Assembly: GCA_023418255.1 (NCBI GenBank)
Contig: JAEZZZ010000131.1
Span: 1-9,008, forward strand
Source: Bacteroidota bacterium
GTDB taxonomy: Bacteria; Bacteroidota; Bacteroidia; Bacteroidales; Dysgonomonadaceae
Direction: 5' to 3'
DNA: 9,008 bases
Shown: positions 1 to 6,283 of the stretch, piece after piece
Layout of the letters: every line of letters begins with the position of its first letter
How positions within the stretch are numbered: position 1 is the first letter of the stretch
Position numbers and translations under genes: made by a program
Notes under the pieces: model-generated
Database searches by the model: none
What the model saw: only the letters and a program-made list of their open reading frames with translations
What the model was told of the DNA's origin: nothing

Positions 1-38
1 AAGTCTCGTTGTCCTTTTTCGGGTAATTTTCCTATCAT
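1..38 (-). CDS. Partial transposase N-terminus, probably IS5-type (runs off left edge)
   Basis: A leftward ATG at 38-36 opens a frame that stays open to the window edge and gives only 12 complete codons, MIGKLPEKGQRD. From memory, this opening (M-x-G-K-x-x-E-x-x-Q-R-D) resembles the first residues of IS5-type transposases common in Bacteroidales. A promoter-like element lies about 22 bases upstream of the ATG, as expected for a real start. No catalytic DDE residue is in the window, and the end of the element cannot be placed; it should lie between 39 and 160. Twelve residues cannot prove a family, so this is a resemblance rather than an assignment. Confidence 0.42.
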   Translation of the reverse strand, partial: MIGKLPEKGQRD

Positions 39-59
39 AATTTGCAAGGTTTTACTCTG

Positions 60-90
60 TAAAGATACGAAAAACGGCAAATATATACAA
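60..90 (-). promoter_or_regulatory. Putative Bacteroidota-type promoter for the leftward ORF at the left edge
   Basis: Read on the minus strand, TATCTTTA (67-60) matches the -7 consensus TAnnTTTG except at the last base. A TTG (90-88) lies 20 bases further upstream, at the spacing expected of the -33 element. The predicted transcription start is 15-20 bases before the ATG at 38. Confidence 0.4.
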
Positions 91-160
91 GAAAAATAGC
101 GGTTATTTTTCTGATAATCAGAGGAGGTGGGTGCTTTTTAAGGAGCGACTAAATATACAA

Positions 161-200
161 AATAAACAAAGAGTCGCGCACTAGCGACTCTTTGTTTATT
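161..200 (-). terminator. Strong intrinsic terminator after the TonB-dependent receptor gene
   Basis: A perfect 17-bp inverted repeat (161-177 with 184-200) encloses a 6-base loop. On the minus strand the GC-rich core GCGACTC is followed by a U-rich descending arm and tail, as in a factor-independent terminator. It begins 20 bases past the receptor stop codon. The outer arms are A-rich on one side and T-rich on the other, so it could also stop transcription arriving on the plus strand. Confidence 0.85.
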
Positions 201-220
201 CTATCTACTCTCTGCTGTTC

Positions 221-2599
221 TTATAGAATCATTTTCATTCCTACAAAATATGTTCTTGGTGCTGCCGGTCCATAGATATAAGATGATACTCTATCAGGAC
301 CTTTATCAAAGTCTTTCTGATACGCATTGAAGATATTTTGTACTCCGGCATTCAGCTGCAAAGTTGAGTGATGGAAGATAGGAATATCATATGATAATTT
401 TGTATGCAATTCAAAAAAAGCATCTGCCTTTGTTACTTTATTTTGAGTTGTTGTGACTGTTGCAGTCTCCTCATTATCCGCTTCATAAGGCACATACATT
501 GAGCCCGTATAATTTCCGGAAAGTGTTGTCGAAAAACGTGAAGTGGGTCTCCATGTGGCTACAAAATAACCGTAGGCATTCGGCGTGCGCATAAACTCAC
601 GATACTCATCAACAAAATCAATTGGATTACGAGGAGTATCATAAAGACTTTTCTGTAATGTCAATCCCAATTGCATGTCAAGCAATTTCCGGTATGCCAT
701 ACGTGCTTCTAAGTTTACTCCATATACTTTAGCGACATCAGCGTTGTAAACAACTTTTCTTTTTCTGCCATTTTTATCAACCCCGTCATCTTTTGTATCA
801 AAAGCATTTTTCAACTTAGTATAAAATCCCTCTGCCAACAGATTGATTGATGTGTTCTCCGCTGTGATATAATAGTCAATCGAACCGCTCAAACTTTGAG
901 AACGCTCTTCTTTTAAATCATCTGCCAATACCCGAATGATTTGTTCTCCTCCAGCTAAATCCACATGTAGATCTTCATCAAAATACTGTGGCGCTCGGAA
1001 TCCTTGGCTGTACGATAAGCGGAAATTAACTTTTCCGTTAGGGTTGTAGCGGATATTAGCACGGGGACTAAAGATCGCTCCTTTAACCAACGAGTGTTTA
1101 TCTAAGCGACCTCCTAAAAGGATGCCCCAACGATCATTTTTCCATTCGTTTTGCAAGAAAGCGCTGGTCATATGCGTTTTTTGTTCTACATTTTCCACAC
1201 GATATCCACTTATATCAGTAAGCGAGTTGTTAAGATATTCAATACCGGTCGTCAGATCAGCAGGCATAAACATAAAGTTATCAATGCTGCGAGTGTATTG
1301 TCCACCGAGGCTATAAATAAACTCAGTAGAACGACCATATGACCCTAAACGTGCGTTTACATTCTTAATTTCTTCTTTATCAATGTTTATTGTATCCAAT
1401 TCAGTAACGCTGGCTCCGCCACCATAATAACTTTTTCTAAGCGTATGTTGTGCTGATGCATACAAGTTGAATTTGTTTTTCAAATCAGCCGTGTTTTGAA
1501 TGTAGTTGATGCCTCCACCATTGATGAAGTGCTCCAACTGTTCAGTAACTTCCGCTTGAAATGGTTGTTTTTTGAAGTTGTCTCCACCGCGACGGAACTC
1601 GTGCATGTTGTGATATTCAAGTGTTAATTTTGAATAAATGCCTGTTTTAATGAATGAGCGAAAACCAAAAGAACGGTTTTTTAACATCGGCATTTCACTG
1701 AATCCATCATCATCGTGGTCGTATCCTTGTCTGTCACGATTTTGTCCATAAAGCATGATTCCCATATTGTGGTGGTCTGTGATCATGGAAGCATTGAACA
1801 TGGTATTGTTATCCAACGCACTACCACCGATAGAAGAAAGGTTGTGAGACACAGAACCGGTATTTCGAGTTGGCTCCTTTGTGATTACGTTGACAACACC
1901 CCCGATAGCTGATGAACCATAAAGAGCAGAGCTACCACCACGAATCACTTCTACACGCTCAATCATATTCGATGGAATTTGCTCCAAACCATATACCCCT
2001 GTCAAAGCTCCATAAATGGGGCGAGAGTCAATTAATATTTGTGAATAGGCACCATCCAAACCGTTGATTCTTACTTGTGAGAAACCACAGTTTTGACAGT
2101 TGTCCTCTACCCTTAAACCGGGTTGAAAATTCAACGCTTGCGCCAAGTTTTTTGAGTTGGTTGTTTCCAACATTTTCACGTCAAGAACACTCACCAATGA
2201 GGGCGCGAGCATTCTGTTTGTTTCATTTCTGTTGGCGGAAACAACAAGCTCGTTAAGGCTCATCGCTTCTTCTTGCAGTTCAAAATCAACTTCTTGTGAA
2301 ACCCCAGCTTTGGTTACAATCGTTTTTTGTACTTTTTTGTATCCAATCATTGAAACTTCCAATGTAAATTTACCAATAGGTAAGTTTTTCAAGAAGTAGT
2401 GTCCGGTAGCATCAGTACTCATCCCGATAGTTGTTCCTACGATTTTTACCGTTACAAACGGTAGATGTTCTCTCGTTTCTTTATCTATAACATGACCAAA
2501 AACATTCGCGTCTGTTTTTTCGGGATCAATGTCGTTTATCGCCTGTAACGAAACGAATAATGGAAACAGGCATAACATAAAAAGAATTGTTTTTTTCAT
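221..2599 (-). CDS. TonB-dependent outer-membrane receptor with carboxypeptidase-regulatory-like domain
   Basis: This 792-residue protein is an outer-membrane active transporter powered by TonB-ExbBD. Residues 1-20 form a signal peptide (two lysines, hydrophobic core, ending in LQA). Residues about 33-110 are a carboxypeptidase-D regulatory-like beta-sandwich (FGHVIDKETREHLPFVTV). A TonB-box-like ELVVSA lies at 117-122. The plug domain spans about 125-245 and includes NMIERVEVIRGG at 211-222 followed by ALYGSSAIGGVVNVI. The remainder is the 22-strand barrel, with the usual FRLSYSQGFRAPQYFDE-type segment. The protein ends in YFVGMKMIL, so the last residue is Leu rather than the common Phe. The plug has a CxxC (C168, C171), unusual for this class. 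Barrel length and the absence of an adjacent SusD homologue argue against a glycan SusC transporter. Together with the His-rich upstream neighbour, this makes a metal, heme or siderophore substrate plausible, but that is inference. Confidence 0.93.
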   Translation of the reverse strand: MKKTILFMLCLFPLFVSLQAINDIDPEKTDANVFGHVIDKETREHLPFVTVKIVGTTIGMSTDATGHYFLKNLPIGKFTLEVSMIGYKKVQKTIVTKAGVSQEVDFELQEEAMSLNELVVSANRNETNRMLAPSLVSVLDVKMLETTNSKNLAQALNFQPGLRVEDNCQNCGFSQVRINGLDGAYSQILIDSRPIYGALTGVYGLEQIPSNMIERVEVIRGGSSALYGSSAIGGVVNVITKEPTRNTGSVSHNLSSIGGSALDNNTMFNASMITDHHNMGIMLYGQNRDRQGYDHDDDGFSEMPMLKNRSFGFRSFIKTGIYSKLTLEYHNMHEFRRGGDNFKKQPFQAEVTEQLEHFINGGGINYIQNTADLKNKFNLYASAQHTLRKSYYGGGASVTELDTINIDKEEIKNVNARLGSYGRSTEFIYSLGGQYTRSIDNFMFMPADLTTGIEYLNNSLTDISGYRVENVEQKTHMTSAFLQNEWKNDRWGILLGGRLDKHSLVKGAIFSPRANIRYNPNGKVNFRLSYSQGFRAPQYFDEDLHVDLAGGEQIIRVLADDLKEERSQSLSGSIDYYITAENTSINLLAEGFYTKLKNAFDTKDDGVDKNGRKRKVVYNADVAKVYGVNLEARMAYRKLLDMQLGLTLQKSLYDTPRNPIDFVDEYREFMRTPNAYGYFVATWRPTSRFSTTLSGNYTGSMYVPYEADNEETATVTTTQNKVTKADAFFELHTKLSYDIPIFHHSTLQLNAGVQNIFNAYQKDFDKGPDRVSSYIYGPAAPRTYFVGMKMIL

Positions 2600-2733
2600 T
2601 TTGTTTAAATTATTTGTTTTTTTTGATTAAAAAATTGAAATATCGTACACACCAATATGTACCTTACCTCTTACTTTCTATGCCATATACACAGAAAGAT
2701 AAAAGTTGACAAAAAATAATAAATTGTTGAGAT

Positions 2734-3084
2734 TTATAATATAGGGGGAGCGCGTAGATACGTTTTATCTTTATTATCACTAGGAACAAAATCAGGATAA
2801 ACATCACAATGCACAATTTGCAAAGGCTGTGAACGGTCAGTAAAATCGTAATCAGGAATAATATCCGAGGTAATGTTCGTATGATAAAAAAGATGGAGAA
2901 TTTGCAGTTCACCCTCTGTGTGACTCTTCGATTGCTCTTTTGATTTGTCGTACGGATGAGAGTGAATATAAACTGTATTGCCAATAATATGTGTATGGGT
3001 AAAGAATGATATCCCGCTCACGTAACATGTGAACAGAATAAATAAAGACCATTTCTTTAGATTTATTGACCTAGTTTTTTGCAT
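2734..3084 (-). CDS. Small exported histidine-rich protein upstream of the receptor
   Basis: Function unknown. From the ATG at 3084 the product is 116 residues: a basic n-region, a hydrophobic stretch (residues 12-28, WSLFILFTCYVSGISFF) that would serve as signal peptide or anchor, then a His-rich segment (H30, H32, H41, H43, with HTH and HSHP), further histidines at 55, 64, 68 and 92, and a C-terminal RAPPIL. The HTH...HSHP plus terminal L-R-A-P-P pattern recalls small uncharacterised Bacteroidales proteins often next to TonB receptors (from memory). It precedes the receptor on the same strand by 134 bases, so the two may be co-expressed. An in-frame ATG at 3120 would add 12 residues. I prefer 3084 because it gives a normal signal peptide and because a -7-like element lies inside the extension. 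A periplasmic metal-binding role is inferred from the histidines only. Confidence 0.7.
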   Translation of the reverse strand: MQKTRSINLKKWSLFILFTCYVSGISFFTHTHIIGNTVYIHSHPYDKSKEQSKSHTEGELQILHLFYHTNITSDIIPDYDFTDRSQPLQIVHCDVYPDFVPSDNKDKTYLRAPPIL

Positions 3085-3093
3085 AACAATCTG

Positions 3094-3101
3094 CGAAGAT
3101 A
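3094..3101 (-). promoter_or_regulatory. Possible -7 promoter element of the His-rich protein/receptor unit
   Basis: The minus strand reads TATCTTCG, one mismatch from TAnnTTTG. It sits 9 bases before the preferred ATG at 3084, which would give an almost leaderless transcript. No clear -33 TTTG is visible at the right spacing, so the call is tentative. Confidence 0.3.
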
Positions 3102-3183
3102 CGTTTTTTTTTATTTCCATGAAAGATTAAATACTTTTTTCTTCTTTTTTTAACAAAACAAGAGCTTTTTCTATTTTTTATAT

Positions 3184-3191
3184 TAATTTTG
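3184..3191 (+). promoter_or_regulatory. Possible -7 promoter element upstream of the HD-domain gene
   Basis: TAATTTTG fits TAnnTTTG exactly and lies 78 bases before the HD gene start, in an AT-rich divergent intergenic region (3121-3269). The -33 position carries only a T-run without TTTG, so in such AT-rich DNA the match could be chance. Confidence 0.3.
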
Positions 3192-3269
3192 TCGGACAAG
3201 TATTTCAATAATCAATTCATTATAAAATAAAAAACTACCTGTTTTGACAACAAAATGCATTAATGAGTT

Positions 3270-3806
3270 ATGAATGCGCTTTCAATAATAGAAAAATACT
3301 ATACAAAAGGAACAAAACTTTACGACATTTACCTATCACATGCCATTGATGTGACAACCAAAGCGTTGGAGATAGTGCAAAGACATCCGGAGTTGGCTGT
3401 AGATGTCAAATTTATTGAAGAAGCAACCATGCTTCACGACATTGGTATTTTCAAAACGAAAGCGCCACACATTGCATGCAAAGGTGCCTATCCTTATATA
3501 TGTCATGGCTATTTGGGCCGTGAGCTGATGGACATGGAGGGTTTTCCTCGCCATGCCCTTGTTTGCGAACGCCACACGGGAGTTGGACTGAGTTTAGAAG
3601 AGATTATTCGTCGTAAACTTCCCATTCCGCATCGCGATATGCTTCCCCGAAGTTTAGAAGAAAAAATCATCAGTTTTGCCGATAAATTTTATTCAAAATC
3701 AAATCCGGGAAAGGAAAAGTCTATGGATAAGATACGCCGGGGATTGCGCAAACACGGAGAATCTCAAGTGGCTATTTTTGATGAATGGAGCGAATTGTTT
3801 TTATAA
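3270..3806 (+). CDS. HD-domain protein, probable metal-dependent phosphohydrolase
   Basis: This 178-residue soluble protein carries the HD-superfamily metal ligands in order: H24 (LSHAIDVTTKALEI), H56-D57 in ATMLHDIGIF, H79 (YICHGYLGRELM), H102 in CERHTGVGLS, and D138 in IISFADKFYSK. Length and motif layout match the compact stand-alone HD hydrolases seen in many bacteria and archaea (TIGR00295-like). These are predicted to cleave phosphomonoester or phosphodiester bonds, with no defined substrate. There is no signal peptide or membrane segment, so it should be cytoplasmic. It is followed 109 bases later by grpE on the same strand; the gap contains a GC-rich hairpin, so co-transcription with the chaperone genes is possible but not shown. 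The family is clear, the substrate unknown. Confidence 0.88.
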   Translation: MNALSIIEKYYTKGTKLYDIYLSHAIDVTTKALEIVQRHPELAVDVKFIEEATMLHDIGIFKTKAPHIACKGAYPYICHGYLGRELMDMEGFPRHALVCERHTGVGLSLEEIIRRKLPIPHRDMLPRSLEEKIISFADKFYSKSNPGKEKSMDKIRRGLRKHGESQVAIFDEWSELFL

Positions 3807-3871
3807 ATCACACTTTTGGCAAACTATTTGCTTACTACTGTTATATAAACATCGGAATAAATTTAAAAAAA

Positions 3872-3904
3872 CGTCGCCGAACCCTCAGTGGCGCGTCGGC
3901 GATG
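3872..3904. other. GC-rich hairpin in the grpE leader; terminator-like on the minus strand
   Basis: CGTCGCCGA (3872-3880) pairs with TCGGCGATG (3896-3904) around a 15-base loop: 8 Watson-Crick pairs plus one G-U in plus-strand RNA. On the plus strand it is preceded by an A-tract and has no T-run after it, so it does not look like a rightward terminator. On the minus strand the 7-bp core is followed, after CG, by seven Ts, the shape of an intrinsic terminator, yet no leftward gene feeds it. It ends 11 bases before the preferred grpE start. Confidence 0.55.
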
Positions 3905-3915
3905 CGGATATCGAT

Positions 3916-4518
3916 ATGAAAATGAAACAAAATAAACACAAAAGCGATTATGCTGACAAACGAAACGAAAAAGAGGAGAATATGACGTTTGGGCAGGAAA
4001 CAGAAATGAACACCGAGAATGTGGACATTTTGACAGAAGAAAACGAAAGTGCCGACGATGAAGAAAAATCGGAATTAGAAAAGCTTCAAGAAAAATATGA
4101 TGATTTGAATGACAGCTTTCTGCGGGTACGCGCCGAATTTGAGAATTATCGCAAGCGCACAATGAAAGAAAAAGCGGAAATCATTAAAAGCGGGGGCGAA
4201 AAAATTTTACTAGAAATCATTTCGTTAGTAGATGACTTTGAACGCGCGCTTGTTTCGCTACAAGAAGCCAAAGACAAAGAGGCCATGTCGGAAGGAATTG
4301 ACCTTATATACAATAAGTTTCTCAATTTCTTACATCAACATGGCGTACAAGAAATCGAATCCATTGGTCAACCATTTGATGCCGAACGTTTTGAAGCTGT
4401 AACAACCATTCCGGTAGAAGATAAAAACAACAAAGGCATGGTGGTGGATTGCATCCAAAAAGGATATCAATTGAATGAAAAGATTATTCGATATCCCAAA
4501 GTTATAGTGGGGGAATAA
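3916..4518 (+). CDS. grpE: GrpE, nucleotide exchange factor of the DnaK chaperone
   Basis: GrpE dimerises and releases ADP from DnaK, resetting its substrate-binding cycle in the cytoplasm. From ATG 3916 the product has 200 residues: an acidic, disordered head (1-50), a long heptad helix (about 51-90, with RAEFENYRKRT at 72-82), the four-helix region with IISLVDDFERAL at 101-112, and the C-terminal beta-domain with GYQLNEKIIRYPKVIVGE at 183-200, which carries the GrpE signature. The open frame reaches back to 3676, but starting there would overlap the HD gene by 131 bases and add non-GrpE residues. A second candidate ATG at 3982 has an AGAGGAG just upstream and would give 178 residues; because the head is poorly conserved, this start cannot be excluded. 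dnaJ follows after one base, so the two are surely co-transcribed. Confidence 0.95.
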   Translation: MKMKQNKHKSDYADKRNEKEENMTFGQETEMNTENVDILTEENESADDEEKSELEKLQEKYDDLNDSFLRVRAEFENYRKRTMKEKAEIIKSGGEKILLEIISLVDDFERALVSLQEAKDKEAMSEGIDLIYNKFLNFLHQHGVQEIESIGQPFDAERFEAVTTIPVEDKNNKGMVVDCIQKGYQLNEKIIRYPKVIVGE

Positions 4519-4519
4519 T

Positions 4520-5671
4520 ATGGCTAATAAAAGAGACTATTACGAAGTATTGGAGGTTAGCAAAACCGCTACCGTCGAAGAGATAAAAAAAGCATACCGT
4601 AAAAAAGCGATTCAATATCACCCGGATAAAAATCCCGGCGACCAAGAAGCGGAAGAAAAATTTAAGGAAGCCGCTGAGGCTTATGAAGTGCTCAGCGATA
4701 CCAACAAACGCGCTCGTTACGACCAATTTGGTCATGCCGGACTGGGAGGTGCCGCCGGAGGTGGTTTTGGTGGCGGCATGTCCATGGAAGATATTTTCTC
4801 GCAATTTGGGGATATATTTGGAGGGCATTTCGGCTCATTTGGCGGGTTCGGCAGTTTTGGTGGCGGTCGTTCAAGACGCGGAAATAGAGGTGCCGACTTG
4901 CGTGTCAGGGTAAAACTCAATCTAAAAGAGATACTCAACGGCGTAGAGAAAAAAATAAAGGTAAAAAAATATGTTGCTTGCAAGCATTGTAATGGCAATG
5001 GATCCGAAAACGGAACAGCCGTATCTACCTGCTCTACCTGTCACGGATCGGGTGTGGTTACGCGCGTAACCAACACCATTCTCGGACAAATGCAGACATC
5101 CACTACATGTCCAGCATGTAGCGGCGATGGAAAAACCATCACTAAAAAATGTACGCATTGTAGCGGAGAAGGAATTGTTCGCGCCGAAGAGGTTATTACA
5201 ATCAACATCCCTGCGGGCGTTGCAGAAGGAATGCAACTCTCTATGCAAGGAAAAGGCAACGCGGCACGACGCGGTGGTAGCAACGGTGATCTGTTAATTG
5301 TAGTGGAGGAAGAGCAAGATCCGGATTTGATACGCGATCAAAACGATGTCATCTACAATCTCTTTCTTAGCTTTCCGATCGCCACATTGGGTGGTACGGT
5401 AGAAGTTCCCACCATCGACGGCGTTGCCAAAGTGAAGATTGAACCCGGCACACAGCCCGGCAAAGTATTGCGCTTGCGCAATAAAGGACTGCCTTCTGTA
5501 AATGGTTATGGGACAGGAGATGAGCTAATTAATGTAAACGTGTATGTCCCGGAAAAATTGAGCGAAAAAGAGCGACGCTTCATGGAGGAGATGCAAAAAT
5601 CAGAAAACTTTGTTCCTTCAGCTTCTGCAAAGAAAAGCGTGTTCGATAAATTTAAACGCATGTTCAATTGA
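4520..5671 (+). CDS. dnaJ: DnaJ (Hsp40) co-chaperone, class A
   Basis: DnaJ delivers unfolded clients to DnaK and stimulates its ATPase. The 383-residue product has the full class A layout. The J domain is at about 5-70, with the essential HPD at 34-36. A Gly/Phe-rich linker spans about 71-118. The zinc-binding domain has all four CxxCxGxG repeats (C154/C157, C171/C174, C197/C200, C211/C214), giving two intact zinc sites. The C-terminal beta domains CTD I/II include IPAGVAEGMQL and GDLLIVVEEE, followed by a dimerisation tail. Length is normal for the family. The ATG lies one base after the grpE stop, with a GGGGGA ribosome-binding-like stretch inside the end of grpE, indicating coupled translation. 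No CIRCE element (TTAGCACTC/GAGTGCTAA) is visible upstream, so HrcA control is not supported here. Confidence 0.98.
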   Translation: MANKRDYYEVLEVSKTATVEEIKKAYRKKAIQYHPDKNPGDQEAEEKFKEAAEAYEVLSDTNKRARYDQFGHAGLGGAAGGGFGGGMSMEDIFSQFGDIFGGHFGSFGGFGSFGGGRSRRGNRGADLRVRVKLNLKEILNGVEKKIKVKKYVACKHCNGNGSENGTAVSTCSTCHGSGVVTRVTNTILGQMQTSTTCPACSGDGKTITKKCTHCSGEGIVRAEEVITINIPAGVAEGMQLSMQGKGNAARRGGSNGDLLIVVEEEQDPDLIRDQNDVIYNLFLSFPIATLGGTVEVPTIDGVAKVKIEPGTQPGKVLRLRNKGLPSVNGYGTGDELINVNVYVPEKLSEKERRFMEEMQKSENFVPSASAKKSVFDKFKRMFN

Positions 5672-5681
5672 AACGCAACAT

Positions 5682-5735
5682 AAGATAGAACTACGAGAAA
5701 TATATGAAATGTAATATTACTTGATGTTCTATCTT
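5682..5735 (+). terminator. Weak terminator candidate after dnaJ
   Basis: AAGATAGAAC (5682-5691) and GTTCTATCTT (5726-5735) are a perfect 10-bp inverted repeat that begins 11 bases after the dnaJ stop. The loop is long (34 bases) and holds its own palindrome, GTAATATTAC (5711-5720). The stem is AT-rich and the T-run is short, so efficiency is doubtful. Confidence 0.4.
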
Positions 5736-5808
5736 TACCCATTTGCCTCCGTGCAAACAAATTCGGTGGACAGCTAAATTTTCGCTTAAAAGCATACGAA
5801 AAATGGTT

Positions 5809-5830
5809 CGGGTGGGCTGTAGCCTACCCG
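5809..5830. repeat. REP-like intergenic hairpin
   Basis: CGGGTGGGCT (5809-5818) and AGCCTACCCG (5821-5830) form a near-perfect palindrome with one G-U pair and an effective four-base loop. It is much more GC-rich than its surroundings and has no T-run on the plus strand. Such compact palindromes are typical of dispersed intergenic repeats, but only one copy is visible in this window. Confidence 0.4.
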
Positions 5831-5933
5831 CTTCGAAATTTCCTGGATAGATCTACTACAAACTTGCAAACAACTCCGCTGCGCGTTGCATTTATACATT
5901 AAAGGCATAAATTAAAACCGTCGTCCTGACAAC

Positions 5934-6041
5934 CTAGATAGATTCTGCTTTCAGTTTGGTTTTATTAATGCCAAACTGTTTTGATAAATCGGGAATGGCT
6001 AGTGGCAGCCGCATGAAACCTGAAGAAAATGATGAAAAAAC
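5934..6041 (-). pseudogene. Fragment resembling the helix-turn-helix of an AraC-type regulator
   Basis: The minus-strand frame between the stops at 6044-6042 and 5936-5934 encodes MRLPLAIPDLSKQFGINK and continues TKLKAESI before the stop. The run I-P-D-L-S-K-Q-F-G-I-N-K-T-K-L-K closely resembles the first DNA-binding helix-turn-helix of AraC/XylS regulators in Bacteroidota. In intact proteins, TKLK is normally followed by a G-F-K-x-x-F-G motif. Here the frame breaks into E-S-I and stops, and neither the second HTH nor an upstream effector domain can be found nearby. I read this as a relic. The assignment rests on motif resemblance over about 20 residues. Confidence 0.38.
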
Positions 6042-6133
6042 TTAAGAGAGGAGTTTTTGAGTTTTATTTTCAGATTATTTGTAAAGCAAAATTATTCAAT
6101 TATGTATGCCACTGTGTGAAATGTAATTTATAA

Positions 6134-6244
6134 GGAGGGACTAACTATTTTTGCAATGGTAAACTTTGTATTGAAGACATACAAACAGATGAAATAGCAC
6201 AAATTAAAATGATGCTTGCGGCATTAATCAATAAATTAAAATAG
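6134..6244 (+). pseudogene. 3' remnant of an unrecognised reading frame
   Basis: After the stop at 6131-6133, the frame runs 36 codons to TAG at 6242-6244. It encodes a Cys pair (NYFCNGKLCIEDIQ) and then an amphipathic helix-like tail (TDEIAQIKMMLAALINKLK). There is no ATG before the helix; the first, at 6209, would leave an 11-residue peptide. The composition looks coding (regular alternation of charged and aliphatic residues), so it may be the 3' end of a gene whose front was lost. I do not recognise the family. A chance open frame is possible. Confidence 0.3.
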
Positions 6245-6264
6245 CTGAACGCTGAATGCTGAAC
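6244..6264. repeat. Three tandem heptamers (GCTGAAC / GCTGAAT / GCTGAAC)
   Basis: Three head-to-tail 7-base units fill 6244-6264; the middle one differs only in its last base. They start on the last base of the upstream remnant's stop codon and end 19 bases before the fucose synthase ATG. Because 7 is not a multiple of 3, copy-number change would not keep frame, but the tract lies outside the coding region and could alter leader length. Confidence 0.75.
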
Positions 6265-6283
6265 ACTTACAGCTTCAAAATCT

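Larger units (their letters stand above)
5672..6283. other. 612-base intergenic stretch with gene debris between dnaJ and the fucose synthase gene
   Basis: No intact gene is visible on either strand. The stretch holds a weak terminator candidate (5682-5735), a REP-like hairpin (5809-5830), a scrap resembling an AraC-type helix-turn-helix on the minus strand (5934-6041), the start-less end of a reading frame on the plus strand (6134-6244) and three heptamer repeats (6244-6264). This mixture suggests decay of former genes and past rearrangement. Confidence 0.6.

Noticed and set aside
2645..2662. GTACA-N8-TGTAC inverted repeat upstream of the receptor gene
   Set aside because: Only five bases per arm; such a repeat is easily expected by chance in a region this size, so I do not call an operator.
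2664..2984. 106-codon leftward open frame overlapping the His-rich protein gene
   Set aside because: It lies in another frame of that gene, is dominated by hydrophobic and low-complexity AT-driven residues, and has no recognisable domain.
3676..3915. Long N-terminal extension of the GrpE frame back to 3676
   Set aside because: It overlaps the HD-domain gene by 131 bases, its residues do not look like GrpE, and the codons are shadow reading of the HD gene; a start at 3916 gives the normal family length.
3807..4520. Search for a CIRCE/HrcA operator in front of grpE-dnaJ
   Set aside because: No TTAGCACTC or GAGTGCTAA half-site is present; the only strong inverted repeat there is the GC-rich hairpin.
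4732..5283. Several leftward open frames across dnaJ
   Set aside because: They are antisense shadows of the Gly-rich and Cys-rich coding sequence, giving proline-rich or cysteine-rich nonsense.
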